DNA of 32,511 bases from JANMEX01 sp049696015 (lineage in GTDB: Bacteria > Pseudomonadota > Alphaproteobacteria > Rhizobiales > Rhizobiaceae), in the NCBI GenBank assembly GCA_049696015.1, contig JBAVTG010000165.1, positions 1 through 32,511 of the forward strand, written 5' to 3'. The position numbers and the translations under genes were made by a program. The notes below the pieces were generated by a model. It saw nothing but the letters and a program-made list of their open reading frames with translations. It did not search any database and was not told the DNA's origin. This document shows, piece by piece, positions 1-8,172 of the stretch; position 1 is the first letter of the stretch, and each line of letters begins with the position of its first letter.

Positions 1-509
1 CAGCCGCACATCATGTCGATATTCCATTGATGGCAATAGGCCCAGATGCCTTGCCATAACAGTTCCACCGTGCGTTTGGTGCGGTATTGCGGCAAGACGC
101 AGGATCGGCCGAGCTCCAGCACACGCCGGCCCGGCTGGCGCGCCAATAGGGCGCTCAGATCAAACTCGGCCTGCGAATAAAATCCACCGGCCTTTGCGGC
201 CATTTCCTCGCGCAGGAGCCTGTAGGTGCCGACGATTGCTCCATTGCAAGTGTCTATGACAATCAAATGATCGCACCACCGGTCATAATGATCGGCATCA
301 CGCAACCGATGCACGCTTGCGTGATCAGCGTCCTGACGAAAGATCCGGTGCCGCAGTTCCTGCGCCGCTTCGACTTCGGTTTCATGTGCGGCCAAGCGCA
401 CCTCAAGGTTTCCAAGCCGGCCAAGCGGCATGTGTGGTGCAAAGGTCAAAGCTTTGCCGGCAAAATGACCTGCCAAGCTGGCTTCAACTTGTCGTGGTTC
501 GAATGTCAT
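1..509 (-). CDS. olsB: OlsB-like ornithine N-acyltransferase (hemolysin-like GNAT), 5' part
   Basis: About 169 codons of the N-terminal part are present; the gene runs off the left edge. The protein begins MTFEPRQVEASLAG and later reads ELRHRIFRQDADH, then RRVLELGRSCVLPQYR, ending in view at HQWNIDMMCG. These match the acyltransferase family of OlsB, which transfers a 3-hydroxyacyl chain from acyl carrier protein to ornithine in the first step of ornithine-lipid synthesis at the inner membrane. Family members are close to 300 residues, so roughly 60% is visible. The start at 509 has a clear AGGAG upstream (ccgcaggagtgcgacATG). It lies 98 bases downstream of a histidine kinase on the same strand, so co-transcription is possible. 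The substrate is inferred from family resemblance; a related hemolysin-like acyltransferase is the alternative. Confidence 0.8.
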   Translation of the reverse strand, partial: MTFEPRQVEASLAGHFAGKALTFAPHMPLGRLGNLEVRLAAHETEVEAAQELRHRIFRQDADHASVHRLRDADHYDRWCDHLIVIDTCNGAIVGTYRLLREEMAAKAGGFYSQAEFDLSALLARQPGRRVLELGRSCVLPQYRTKRTVELLWQGIWAYCHQWNIDMMCG

Positions 510-607
510 GTCGCACTCCTGCGGCGCTGATCCTGCCAAGCGTGTTAGCGCAGCAATGCTACAGGCAGATGACGAAAACCAGACAAAAATCAGGCAAACA
601 GCGCACT

Positions 608-2818
608 TCAAGCAGCGGCAGCTTCCTCAACCATCAGCACGAGGCGGGCGGGATCGACAGGCTTGGTGATCATGCCGTCGCCGCCGACCGCACGCACAGC
701 CCGCTCGACTTCGATCTGGCCATCTGCCGTCAGGGCAAGAATGGGCACATGGATGCGCCCTTTTTCGTCTTCAGACGTGCGGATCGCGGCAATCGCGTCA
801 AGACCGTCCATGATCGGCATGTGCAGATCCATCAACACAACATCATGGCTTTGCTTCTGGCGGGTCATTTCGCCCACCGCCGAGCGTCCGTCACCAACAA
901 CGGTGACGCTGTGGCCAGCCTTGGTCAAGGCAGAGCGCACCAGAAGCGCATTGATCTCATTATCCTCGGCGACCAGAACCGAAAGGCTGCGCAATTTGCT
1001 GTCGCCGTGTTTGGCAGTGCTGATTTCAGCAACGCGCCCTTTTTGCAGATTCGCCTTGCCGGACAATACGCGCGCAAGGCTCGCACCGCGGACGGGGCGG
1101 ACCAGATATGTGTCAAACCCGATGACGCGCAGGTTTTCAAGATCACCGCGCTCACCCGGTTCGATCAGCACCACGCGGCGATCAAACGGGGCCAGCCGGC
1201 CGGATCCCTGCATGGACTTGGCCATCTTGCAATCCATCAGCAACGTGTAGCCAGATCCTGTGCCAACTGCCGCGTCATCGAACGTCAGGGCGACGCCGCC
1301 GTGCGATTCGATGGTCGCGGTCAGCGCTTCGGCTTCCAATGCGCTTGACAAGGCCACAGCGTAGCGGGTCCCGGAGAGCTTGTGCCGAAGACCCGCGGCC
1401 GGCGGTTCGCCCAGATTGGGCAGGTCTATAGTGAACACCGAGCCCTTGCCGGTGTCGCTGACCAATGAGATATCGCCGCCCATGGCTCCGACCAGGCGTC
1501 TGGTGATCGACAAGCCAAGTCCGACGCCGCCATGGCTGCGGGTGGTGCCAGTGTCTACCTGTTCAAACTCTTCAAAAATGCGCAAGCTGTCGGCCGCTGC
1601 GATGCCTTTGCCAGAATCCTTGACGTCAAAGCGAATGGAGCCGTCCCGGGCTGAGACACTGAGCGATACGCCGCCAATTTCCGTAAATTTCACGGCATTG
1701 CCAAGCAGATTGAGCAACGCCTGACGGAGCCGGTTCGGATCCGAGACGATGGATAGGGGCACATTCCTGGCGATATGGGCGGCAATGCCGATCCCTTTGG
1801 AATGAGCGCGCGAAGCCAGAAGTTCGACAAGACTCTCGCAGAAGGAACGGATTTCAATTGTTTCAGGCCGCATTTCAAATTTGCCTGTCTCGATTTTCGA
1901 GAAATCCAGCAAGTCTTCGATCAGCTCCATCAAGGCCGTGCCGGATGCGGTGACAGCTTGGACATAGGTGCGCTGTTCTTCGCTCAGCTGCGTGTCGGCA
2001 AGCAGTTTGGCCATGCCGTTGATGCCGTTCAGCGGCGTGCGGATTTCGTGGCTCACTGTTGCCAGAAAACGTGACTTGGCTTTGTTGGCAGCTTCCGCGC
2101 GCCTGCGCTCTTCAATCAGTTGCGCTTCGCCTGCTTTGCGCTCGTGAATATCGCGGGCAACCGCGCGGAAAGCCTTGCCGTCACCATGTTGGACTGTTGT
2201 TGGAAACTCGATCCAGGAATACCAGCGCTTCCCGATTTGCACATCCAGCGGCATGACCGGTCCGCGGTTTCGCGCCCGCGGCACATCCACGCCGACAGAT
2301 TTGAGTGTCTTGCCTGTCAGATCACCGAAGGATTGCCCTGCAGCTTCGCAAAATGCGGGGTTGGCATCAATGATGATACGCCTAGCATCGCAAATGACGA
2401 CAAGGTCGCCAAGTTCATCAAACAGGCCGGAAACGCGCTCTTCGCCTTCAGAGGCTTCCCAGAGGCGGTCTGCCATACGTTCGTTTTCATTGCGCAGGCT
2501 TTTCAGTGTCTGGGACGCTTCGTGAAAACCAGCCAGCGCTAGCAGTGTCAACGTGCCGGTCGTCAATGTGAGAATGATGGCAATCGAGGTTAGAACCGGT
2601 GAAAAATTGCCGGCGGTGGCGAGAATCCAGATGCCGAGTGCCACACCGGACAGTGATGCCGCCGCCATGGCAAGCTCCGGCGCGCTGTTGACAAACATGG
2701 GCCCCAGCCTGGTCGCGAGCGAGCGTGCGGCTACCGGTCCTGGATTGTCGGTGCTCCCGTTTCCCCTGATCGTCATGACTGCACTTGGTCCGCTTTTTCC
2801 TGGCAGAAGCCATAACAC
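608..2818 (-). CDS. Membrane hybrid sensor histidine kinase with PAS and receiver domains
   Basis: A 736-residue hybrid kinase. From the N terminus: two hydrophobic helices (about 50-70 and 75-96), a PAS domain (about 132-225), a HisKA domain with phospho-acceptor His257 in TVSHEIRTPLNG, and an ATPase domain with N box NLLGNAVKFT, G1 DSGKGIA, F box FEEFEQVD and G2 GVGLGLSI. A degenerate receiver-like stretch follows (about 484-590), then a complete C-terminal receiver (about 613-735) with VAEDNE, phospho-acceptor Asp664 in VLMDLHMPIMDG and Lys in MITKPVDP. The architecture resembles BarA/GacS-like kinases, but no partner regulator or signal can be named. The GTG at 2818 has an AAGG just upstream; an in-frame ATG at 2776 is the alternative start. 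It sits between acuI and olsB on the same strand. Confidence 0.93.
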   Translation of the reverse strand: MLWLLPGKSGPSAVMTIRGNGSTDNPGPVAARSLATRLGPMFVNSAPELAMAAASLSGVALGIWILATAGNFSPVLTSIAIILTLTTGTLTLLALAGFHEASQTLKSLRNENERMADRLWEASEGEERVSGLFDELGDLVVICDARRIIIDANPAFCEAAGQSFGDLTGKTLKSVGVDVPRARNRGPVMPLDVQIGKRWYSWIEFPTTVQHGDGKAFRAVARDIHERKAGEAQLIEERRRAEAANKAKSRFLATVSHEIRTPLNGINGMAKLLADTQLSEEQRTYVQAVTASGTALMELIEDLLDFSKIETGKFEMRPETIEIRSFCESLVELLASRAHSKGIGIAAHIARNVPLSIVSDPNRLRQALLNLLGNAVKFTEIGGVSLSVSARDGSIRFDVKDSGKGIAAADSLRIFEEFEQVDTGTTRSHGGVGLGLSITRRLVGAMGGDISLVSDTGKGSVFTIDLPNLGEPPAAGLRHKLSGTRYAVALSSALEAEALTATIESHGGVALTFDDAAVGTGSGYTLLMDCKMAKSMQGSGRLAPFDRRVVLIEPGERGDLENLRVIGFDTYLVRPVRGASLARVLSGKANLQKGRVAEISTAKHGDSKLRSLSVLVAEDNEINALLVRSALTKAGHSVTVVGDGRSAVGEMTRQKQSHDVVLMDLHMPIMDGLDAIAAIRTSEDEKGRIHVPILALTADGQIEVERAVRAVGGDGMITKPVDPARLVLMVEEAAAA

Positions 2819-2899
2819 TGCGGCCTTAGAGAAGGCTTCGGCGGATCATTACAATTTTAGCTTTCCGGCAATTTGCAGGCTGTTGGAATGGCTTGCCGC

Positions 2900-3883
2900 T
2901 CAAAAGTCGGCAACAAGCCGGCCGCGCACCTTGCCTTCGACAATGGATTTTCCCGCTTCAATCAGGTCATCAAAGCCGATCGTGTGCGACAGGCTGCGCA
3001 ATTTATCCAGAGGCAAATCGTCGGCCAGGCGCTTCCACGCTTCGATGCGATAGGGACGCGGCACGTAGACCGATTCGACGCCGCGCAGCGTTACGGCGCG
3101 CAAGATGAAAGGCGCGACGGTGGCAGGCAAATCCATGCCTTGCGCCAATCCGCATGCAGCAACTGTGCCGCCATAATTGGTCATGGAAATGACATTGGCC
3201 AGCGTGTGGGATCCGACAGTATCAACCGCTGCCGCCCAGCGCTCCTTGCCAAGCGGCTTCGCCGGGCCCGAAAGCTCAGCGCGATCGATGATCTCGGCTG
3301 CGCCAAGACCGGTCAGAAAATCAGCCTCATTCAGCCTTCCGGTTGAGGCGATGACATGAAAGCCAAGCTTGGCCAATACCGCGATCGCGACCGATCCGAC
3401 GCCGCCTGCAGCGCCTGTGACCAGTACAGGACCGGACGCTGGCGTGACGCCCTGCTTTTCCAGCGCCATGACGCAGAGCATCGCTGTATACCCAGCCGTG
3501 CCGATGGCCATCGCATCATGGCCGGTCAGGCCGTCGGGCTGGCGGATCAGCCACTCGCCTTTGACGCGCGCATGACCGGCATAGGCGCCGTGGTGGGATT
3601 CGCCAACACCCCAGCCGTTCAGCACCACCTTGTCGCCCGCTTGCCATTCTGCGTTCTCAGACGAAATCACCGTCCCAGCCAGATCAATGCCTGGGATGAG
3701 CGGCCAGCGTCGCACCACGGGCGCTTTGCCAGTAATAGCCAGCCCGTCCTTGTAATTGACAGTCGTGTGCTCGACCTTGACGAGCACATCGCCGTCCATC
3801 AGTGCATCATCGTTCATCTCGACAATGTTGACCGACTGGGTCTTGGCCTCATCGCGCGAGACCAGAATGGCTTTGAAGCTCAT
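2900..3883 (-). CDS. acuI: Acrylyl-CoA reductase (AcuI/YhdH family)
   Basis: 327 residues, the usual length of the AcuI/YhdH branch of zinc-independent medium-chain dehydrogenases. The start MSFKAILVSRDEAKTQS, the stretch TTVNYKDGLAITGKAP (about 40-55) and the nucleotide-binding VTGAAGGVGSVAI (about 155-167) are characteristic. The family reduces acryloyl-CoA to propionyl-CoA with NADPH in the cytoplasm, detoxifying acryloyl-CoA from DMSP or 3-hydroxypropionate metabolism. The start is supported by GGAGGAA eight bases upstream. It lies 51 bases after lspA and 81 bases before the hybrid kinase, all on the same strand. No DMSP lyase or propionyl-CoA gene is nearby, so the physiological substrate here is inferred from the family. 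Confidence 0.9.
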   Translation of the reverse strand: MSFKAILVSRDEAKTQSVNIVEMNDDALMDGDVLVKVEHTTVNYKDGLAITGKAPVVRRWPLIPGIDLAGTVISSENAEWQAGDKVVLNGWGVGESHHGAYAGHARVKGEWLIRQPDGLTGHDAMAIGTAGYTAMLCVMALEKQGVTPASGPVLVTGAAGGVGSVAIAVLAKLGFHVIASTGRLNEADFLTGLGAAEIIDRAELSGPAKPLGKERWAAAVDTVGSHTLANVISMTNYGGTVAACGLAQGMDLPATVAPFILRAVTLRGVESVYVPRPYRIEAWKRLADDLPLDKLRSLSHTIGFDDLIEAGKSIVEGKVRGRLVADF

Positions 3884-3934
3884 GGGCGGTTCCTCCAGTT
3901 GGGATGCAAACAGGACAGACGGCAGCCGTACTTG

Positions 3935-4426
3935 TCAATCCGGCTTTGGTTCATGACCGTTGCGTTCTGCGCGCCAATCCAGAAACTCTTGAAGGATCAC
4001 CAGCGCAGCGCCGACCGAAATGAAAGCGTCGGCTAGATTGAAGACGGCAAACGACCATTGAGGCGTGTGGAACAGCACATAATCAATCACATGCCCATGG
4101 ATAGCGCGGTCGATCATGTTGCCCAGCGCCCCGCCGACAATCATGGCGAACCCGGCCCAGGCGGCCAGTTTTTCGTGGGGAGTGCGCGAAGCAAGGAAAA
4201 GGACAAATCCGGTGATTGCCAAAGTCAGCGCCACCAGAGCTGCGTCATTGAGACCCCACAACATGGAAAAGGCGATGCCTTGGTTCCAGGTCCGGTAGAG
4301 GCTGAGGACCGGCAAGAGATCGACGGCTTCCTGAAACGGCAACCGGGTTTCGACCAGCCATTTGATCAGTTGGTCGCCGGCCACCATGGCAACAACCGCC
4401 GTGGCAAAGATAACCCAGCGCTTCAT
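3935..4426 (-). CDS. lspA: Lipoprotein signal peptidase (signal peptidase II)
   Basis: 163 residues, typical for LspA, the inner-membrane aspartyl protease that removes signal peptides from diacylglyceryl-prolipoproteins. Four hydrophobic segments are visible. The conserved blocks GDQLIKW (17-23), RTWNQGIAFS (45-54), GGALGNMIDR (98-107), HVIDY (112-116, catalytic Asp115) and FNLADAFI (129-136, catalytic Asp133) are intact. The start codon overlaps the stop of the upstream methyltransferase gene as ATGA (4423-4426), so translation is probably coupled. It is the third gene of a minus-strand cluster that also contains sppA, another membrane protease acting on signal peptides. Confidence 0.97.
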   Translation of the reverse strand: MKRWVIFATAVVAMVAGDQLIKWLVETRLPFQEAVDLLPVLSLYRTWNQGIAFSMLWGLNDAALVALTLAITGFVLFLASRTPHEKLAAWAGFAMIVGGALGNMIDRAIHGHVIDYVLFHTPQWSFAVFNLADAFISVGAALVILQEFLDWRAERNGHEPKPD

Positions 4427-5268
4427 GCCTTATGGTCCGTCTTGAACAGGTGCCGCCGCGTTTCATAAAGCGCAATCCCGGTGGCCACCGCCAGATTGAG
4501 GGAATCCGCCTTGCCGTCTTGCGGGATGCGGATCAACTGATCGCAACCTTGCGCCAATGCCGGTGTCAGTCCGCTTTGCTCATTGCCCATGACAAGCAGC
4601 AGCGGTTTGCCCGCGTAATTGACGGTCCTGTAATCAACTGACCCTTGCAAATGCGTGCCGACTGCCAAGCCGCCAAATTTTTTGCGAAAATCGAGAAACC
4701 CTTGCTCGTTGGCGCGATAGAGCGGAATGGCGAATACCGAGCCCATCGTTGCGCGCACGGTTTCCAAGGCGAAGGGATCGGTTGTTTCGCCGATCAGAAT
4801 GACGCCGCTTGCCCCGGCCGCGTCAGCGGTGCGGATGATGGTCCCGAGGTTTCCCGGATCGCGCACCCGGTCGAGCGCCACCCAGACCTTGTCCGGCGCC
4901 GGGCGTATTTCTGTCAGATCGTGCCAACGCTGGCCAAACACGCCGATCACGCCTTGCGGATTGTCGCGCCGGGAAATGGCGACGAGCACTTTCTCGCTTG
5001 CCTCCAGCACCAGCACGCCTCTGGCCAGCGCCCGGGCAGCGGTCTTTGCCGCCAGCGGATTGTCTTTTGCTGCTTTGCCGATAACGAGAATTTTGAGTGT
5101 CCAGCCGGCGTCGAGCGCGTCGATTGCCAGTTTCAGCCCTTCGGCGACAAATGTTCCGGATGCATCGCGGTTCTTCTTGAGGGCCAGCGCCTTGATGTCC
5201 TTGACCACCGGATTGGCCAGCGAGGTGATCTCCTTCACCTGACCCGGGCGGGGCGCAGCCTCGCTCAT
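4423..5268 (-). CDS. TrmH/SpoU-family RNA 2'-O-methyltransferase
   Basis: 281 residues from MSEAAPRPGQ. The N-terminal part (about 20-110) is the RNA substrate-binding domain, with LKKNRDASGTFVAEG. The C-terminal SPOUT domain shows all three SpoU motifs: DRVRDPGNLGTIIRTADA (133-150), LLLVMGNEQSGL (223-234) and IRIPQDGKADSLNLAVATG (246-264). Members methylate the 2'-O of a ribose in rRNA or tRNA using S-adenosylmethionine. The exact nucleotide cannot be told from sequence, and an RlmB/TsnR-like role is only a guess. The start at 5268 overlaps the upstream stop as ATGA (5265-5268). An in-frame ATG four codons upstream is possible, and the longer open frame reaching 5472 lies inside the neighbouring gene and is not credible. 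Confidence 0.92.
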   Translation of the reverse strand: MSEAAPRPGQVKEITSLANPVVKDIKALALKKNRDASGTFVAEGLKLAIDALDAGWTLKILVIGKAAKDNPLAAKTAARALARGVLVLEASEKVLVAISRRDNPQGVIGVFGQRWHDLTEIRPAPDKVWVALDRVRDPGNLGTIIRTADAAGASGVILIGETTDPFALETVRATMGSVFAIPLYRANEQGFLDFRKKFGGLAVGTHLQGSVDYRTVNYAGKPLLLVMGNEQSGLTPALAQGCDQLIRIPQDGKADSLNLAVATGIALYETRRHLFKTDHKA

Positions 5269-6284
5269 TGCGGCACCCATCGGGAAAAAAGCGAGGTGGA
5301 GAGCGCCCGTCCGGCGGCCTGCTCGCGCAGGATCAGTTCTCCCGATTCCACCGTGCCGCCCATGCCTGCAAACCGGTCGCGCACCAGCTCGTGGATGGCA
5401 TAGAACGAAGCGCGGATGGAATAGGCCGTCAGCACCAGCGCCAAGGGCTTTTGCGTCAGGATCGACCGGCAATATTCCACCATTTGCGGCAGATGTTCAA
5501 ACAATTGCCAGACCTCGCCTCCAGGTCCGCGCCCGAATGCCGGCGGATCCAAAAGGATGATGTCATAGGTTGAACCGCGCCTTGCTTCGCGGGCGACGAA
5601 TTTCATCGCGTCATCCATGATCCAGCGGATTGGCTTGCCGCTCAGGCGGGCCACATCCTGGTTTTCGCGGGCCCAGCCGATCGCCTTCTTTGACGCGTCG
5701 ACATGGGTGACTTCCGCACCGGCGCGCGCGGCAATCAGGCTTGCCAAACCGGTGTAACCAAAAAGGTTCAAGACCTTGACCGGACGTTTGGCGCTTTTGA
5801 TCAGTCCTTCCATGAAGGACCAATGCGCGGCCTGCTCGGGAAAGACACCGACATGGCGAAACGAGGTGAAGCGGCCCAAGTAGGCGAGGCCGTCATGCTC
5901 GGTGTTCCAGGTCTCGCCAAGCGCGCCTTTGGGAAATTGCCAGCGGCCCATGCCTTCTTCATCGGTGTTGCCAGTGAAGATTGCGTCCGCCTTGTCCCAC
6001 TCGGTCCTTGGCAGCGACGGCAGCCAGATGGCCTGCCCCTCTGGCCGTTCAATCCGGTAGGGTCCGTATTGCTCGAGTTTGCGGCCATTGCCGCTGTCAA
6101 TCAGCGCGAAATCTCGTGTGGGCCGGGTTTCGAGGATCACCGGAACGCGCTCATCCGGCAGCGGGCCTTTGGCGGCTTGCAGCGGCATGGCAACTGCAGC
6201 ATCCGACCGCGGTCTTGGCGCTTCCGGCTCCTGCACCCGGCGGGACTGGTCCTGCCGTGCGGGTCGGCCCTGTCGGTCTTTCAT
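5265..6284 (-). CDS. Class I SAM-dependent RNA methyltransferase, RlmI-like
   Basis: 339 residues. After a charged, low-complexity N terminus (about 1-45) comes a Rossmann methyltransferase fold: SAM-binding LNLFGYTGLASLIAARAG (172-189), acidic Asp196 in VTHVDASKKA, DDAMKFV (224-230) and the active-site-like LDPPAFGRGPGG (245-256). FGYTG plus DPPxF is typical of the RlmI/RlmK type that methylates 23S rRNA, although the N-terminal PUA domain of true RlmI is not evident. It overlaps the next methyltransferase gene by four bases and lies only 12 bases after the lapA-like gene, so it belongs to the minus-strand cluster. The first roughly 30 residues are unlike conserved sequence, and a later start at Met33 is possible. 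The modified base is not established. Confidence 0.85.
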   Translation of the reverse strand: MKDRQGRPARQDQSRRVQEPEAPRPRSDAAVAMPLQAAKGPLPDERVPVILETRPTRDFALIDSGNGRKLEQYGPYRIERPEGQAIWLPSLPRTEWDKADAIFTGNTDEEGMGRWQFPKGALGETWNTEHDGLAYLGRFTSFRHVGVFPEQAAHWSFMEGLIKSAKRPVKVLNLFGYTGLASLIAARAGAEVTHVDASKKAIGWARENQDVARLSGKPIRWIMDDAMKFVAREARRGSTYDIILLDPPAFGRGPGGEVWQLFEHLPQMVEYCRSILTQKPLALVLTAYSIRASFYAIHELVRDRFAGMGGTVESGELILREQAAGRALSTSLFSRWVPQ

Positions 6285-6296
6285 CGACTATCCGTT

Positions 6297-6629
6297 TCAG
6301 GCAGCGGGAAGGGCCGGCTGGCCGGCGCGCAACGCTGCTTCCCGTGCCTGCGCTTCCTTGCGAAGGCTGGCGATTTCGGCGGCTGCGCGGCGCGCAGCGC
6401 TGCGATGGCGGCCTTGCGCCAGCCAGGTGACCGCCGCGCCAAGCACGAGCCCAACCACGAGGCTTGCAAACAGATACATGAACAGCGGCGCGGAAATCGT
6501 CAGCATCGGATTTCCCGGCGTAAACGGATCAAAAGTGAACGGAACCACATTGCGGTTCGCCACTGAAAGGGCAATCAGAACAATTGCCAAGGGCACCATG
6601 ACGATCAACCATACAAACCGGCCCAGCAT
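6297..6629 (-). CDS. LapA-domain (DUF1049) small inner-membrane protein
   Basis: 110 residues. It has two transmembrane helices (about 4-23 and 45-68) separated by a loop with NRNVVPFTFDPF, the usual mark of the LapA/DUF1049 family. An Ala/Arg-rich, probably coiled-coil cytoplasmic tail follows from about residue 75. In Escherichia coli, LapA works with LapB in controlling LPS synthesis; in alphaproteobacteria the role is less certain. The start at 6629 is chosen because GAGGTGA lies just upstream, and the longer TTG-started frame would put that site inside the gene. It sits between ihfB (51 bases upstream) and the RlmI-like gene (12 bases downstream). Confidence 0.85.
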   Translation of the reverse strand: MLGRFVWLIVMVPLAIVLIALSVANRNVVPFTFDPFTPGNPMLTISAPLFMYLFASLVVGLVLGAAVTWLAQGRHRSAARRAAAEIASLRKEAQAREAALRAGQPALPAA

Positions 6630-6680
6630 GCCGTCACCTCTCAAAGGTCAAGACCTTATAAATGACCGGCTTGAATCCGG

Positions 6681-6965
6681 TCACAAGGCGCCGTTTAAAC
6701 GGTCCCGCAACTCTTTGCCAGTCTTGAAAAACGGAACCCATTTTTCTTCAACTGCCACTTGCTCGCCGGTCTTGGGGTTGCGACCCGCCCGCGCCGGGCG
6801 GTTTTTAACTGAAAAAGCGCCAAATCCGCGCAATTCCACCCGGTTTCCATCGGACAAGGCGTTCGAAATTTCCTCGAAAACCGAATTGACGATGTTTTCG
6901 ACGTCCCGCTGAAAAAGGTGCGGGTTACGGTCGGCAATGAATTGTACCAGTTCCGACTTGATCAT
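6681..6965 (-). CDS. ihfB: Integration host factor subunit beta
   Basis: 94 residues, the standard length of IHF-beta. MIKSELVQFIADRNPHL, the dimerisation helices and the DNA-binding arm region ELRGFGAF...NRPARAGRNPKTGE are all present, including the Pro in RNPKTGE that intercalates in the minor groove. IHF-beta pairs with IHF-alpha (himA, not in this window) to bend DNA at sigma-54 promoters, replication origins and recombination sites. It follows sppA by 63 bases, an arrangement I recall as common in rhizobia. The rpoN gene in the same window is a functional partner because IHF bends sigma-54 promoters. Confidence 0.97.
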   Translation of the reverse strand: MIKSELVQFIADRNPHLFQRDVENIVNSVFEEISNALSDGNRVELRGFGAFSVKNRPARAGRNPKTGEQVAVEEKWVPFFKTGKELRDRLNGAL

Positions 6966-7028
6966 ATCGCGTGTCCCTCGCGTAGTTTCCCGTGATCTGC
7001 CCTTGGCCGGGCATGTATTTCTTTTTCT

Positions 7029-8009
7029 TCAATTGCGCCCGGAGCCCGAAGAGTCAACGTCCCAATGCGATACCAGACCCCGGTGAAACAGTTGATCTTG
7101 CAGAAATTGCAGGTTTTTTGCACTTTCGCTGATGTCCAGGCCCAGCTGCCGCAAAACAAAAGCATTCAGCGAAGCGCCGAACCATGAGGATACGTTCTCG
7201 GCCTCCGGCTTCCACTCGATAATTTCAAGGTCAGCAGCCACACCCTTGGTTTTCAGCCATTCCACCGCCATCTCCTCGCCGCCAAGGCTGTCAACGAGCT
7301 TGTTGGCAAGCGCCTGCCTGCCGGTAAAGACTGAACCGTCAGCCAGAGCCAATGTCTGGGTGCGGTCCAGCGGACGGCGGTCGTCGACAATGGCGACAAA
7401 CCAATCATAACTGTCGAGGATCATGCGGCGGATCATCGACTTTGCTTCTTCGCTGGCGGGCGAGAAGAAATTGGGTTCCGCCTTCAGCGGCGACGATTTG
7501 ATGGTCTCGACTTTCACGCCGGCGCTGGCAAGCAATTGTGACAGGTCGGGATATTGGAACAGCACCCCGATGGAACCGACAATCGAGGTCTTGCGGGCAA
7601 CGATGTGATCTGTTGCTGCGGCAATCATGTACCCGGCAGAGGCCGCAAGTGTCCCGACCTGTGCGGTGACCGGCTTCTTGGCCGCCAGCGCACGCACCGA
7701 TTCATACAGCGCTTCGCCGCCGGCGGTTGATCCGCCGGGTGAATCAATTGCCAGGATCACGCCTTTCACCGATTCCGTTTCACCGGCTTGTTTGATAAGC
7801 GCCATCAGCTTTTCGTCTTCGCTGATCGTGCCTTCGATGCGGATTTTGGCAATATGCGGTGCGGACGTCTTTGACCTAAAGCCGCCGTTGGCGGCAAACC
7901 ATGCGGCGCCTCCAGCTATAATTGCCATGAGGATGGCTGCGATCCGCCAGAAACCGAGCTTGCGCCGCAGTATCCGTCTGTCAATCCAGTTGTCGGCTGC
8001 CTGTGACAT
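7029..8009 (-). CDS. sppA: Signal peptide peptidase SppA (family S49)
   Basis: 326 residues, the short single-domain SppA form. An N-terminal membrane anchor (about 22-41) precedes the protease domain. Catalytic Ser124 lies in GTLAASAGYMIA and the general-base Lys176 in SSPLKAEPN; their spacing of 52 residues equals that of Bacillus subtilis SppA (147 and 199). The IDSPGGS block (88-94) is also intact. SppA degrades signal peptides left in the inner membrane after secretion. The start at 8009 has GGAAGGAA upstream; the open frame extends to 8066 but the extra residues are unlike the family. It is the first gene of the minus-strand cluster and is divergent from lptC. Confidence 0.95.
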   Translation of the reverse strand: MSQAADNWIDRRILRRKLGFWRIAAILMAIIAGGAAWFAANGGFRSKTSAPHIAKIRIEGTISEDEKLMALIKQAGETESVKGVILAIDSPGGSTAGGEALYESVRALAAKKPVTAQVGTLAASAGYMIAAATDHIVARKTSIVGSIGVLFQYPDLSQLLASAGVKVETIKSSPLKAEPNFFSPASEEAKSMIRRMILDSYDWFVAIVDDRRPLDRTQTLALADGSVFTGRQALANKLVDSLGGEEMAVEWLKTKGVAADLEIIEWKPEAENVSSWFGASLNAFVLRQLGLDISESAKNLQFLQDQLFHRGLVSHWDVDSSGSGRN

Positions 8010-8054
8010 TGTTTTCCTTCCGCAAACCATTCTCGAAAATGCCGTAAAGTCAGC

Positions 8055-8085
8055 GATATAGACCACGGCGCGGCGATGGTGACAA
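8055..8085 (-). promoter_or_regulatory. Possible sigma-70 promoter for sppA
   Basis: Reading the minus strand, TTGTCA (top-strand 8080-8085) is followed after 19 bases by TATATC (8055-8060), about 46 bases before the sppA start. The -35 matches five of six consensus bases and the -10 four of six, but the spacer is longer than the ideal 17. It is the best candidate in the 163-base divergent gap. Weak evidence. Confidence 0.28.
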
Positions 8086-8105
8086 GCAAACTCGCCGCAC
8101 CGTAG

Positions 8106-8134
8106 TTGCCATGCTGTGGTTTGGCAGCCATGAT
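8106..8134 (+). promoter_or_regulatory. Possible sigma-70 promoter for lptC
   Basis: TTGCCA (8106-8111), a 17-base spacer and CATGAT (8129-8134) give five and four matches to the consensus hexamers. Transcription would begin near 8141, leaving a leader of about 30 bases before the ATG at 8173. If real, this excludes the alternative TTG start at 8134. No experimental support is available. Confidence 0.38.
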
Positions 8135-8172
8135 TGACCGACTTTTATGGAAAGCGGATCGGCACAGATTTG

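Noticed and set aside
317..1348. Long plus-strand open frame opposite olsB and the histidine kinase
   Set aside because: It is antisense to two clear genes, has no family resemblance and has the Arg/His/Gln-rich composition of a shadow frame.
4423..5472. Longer version of the TrmH-family gene starting at 5472
   Set aside because: The extra N terminus lies wholly inside the RlmI-like gene in another frame; the ATGA overlap at 5265-5268 gives a better start.
8134..8172. TTG start 13 codons upstream for lptC
   Set aside because: The TTG overlaps a plausible -10 element, so it may not be transcribed; the ATG at 8173 was preferred. Not fully excluded.
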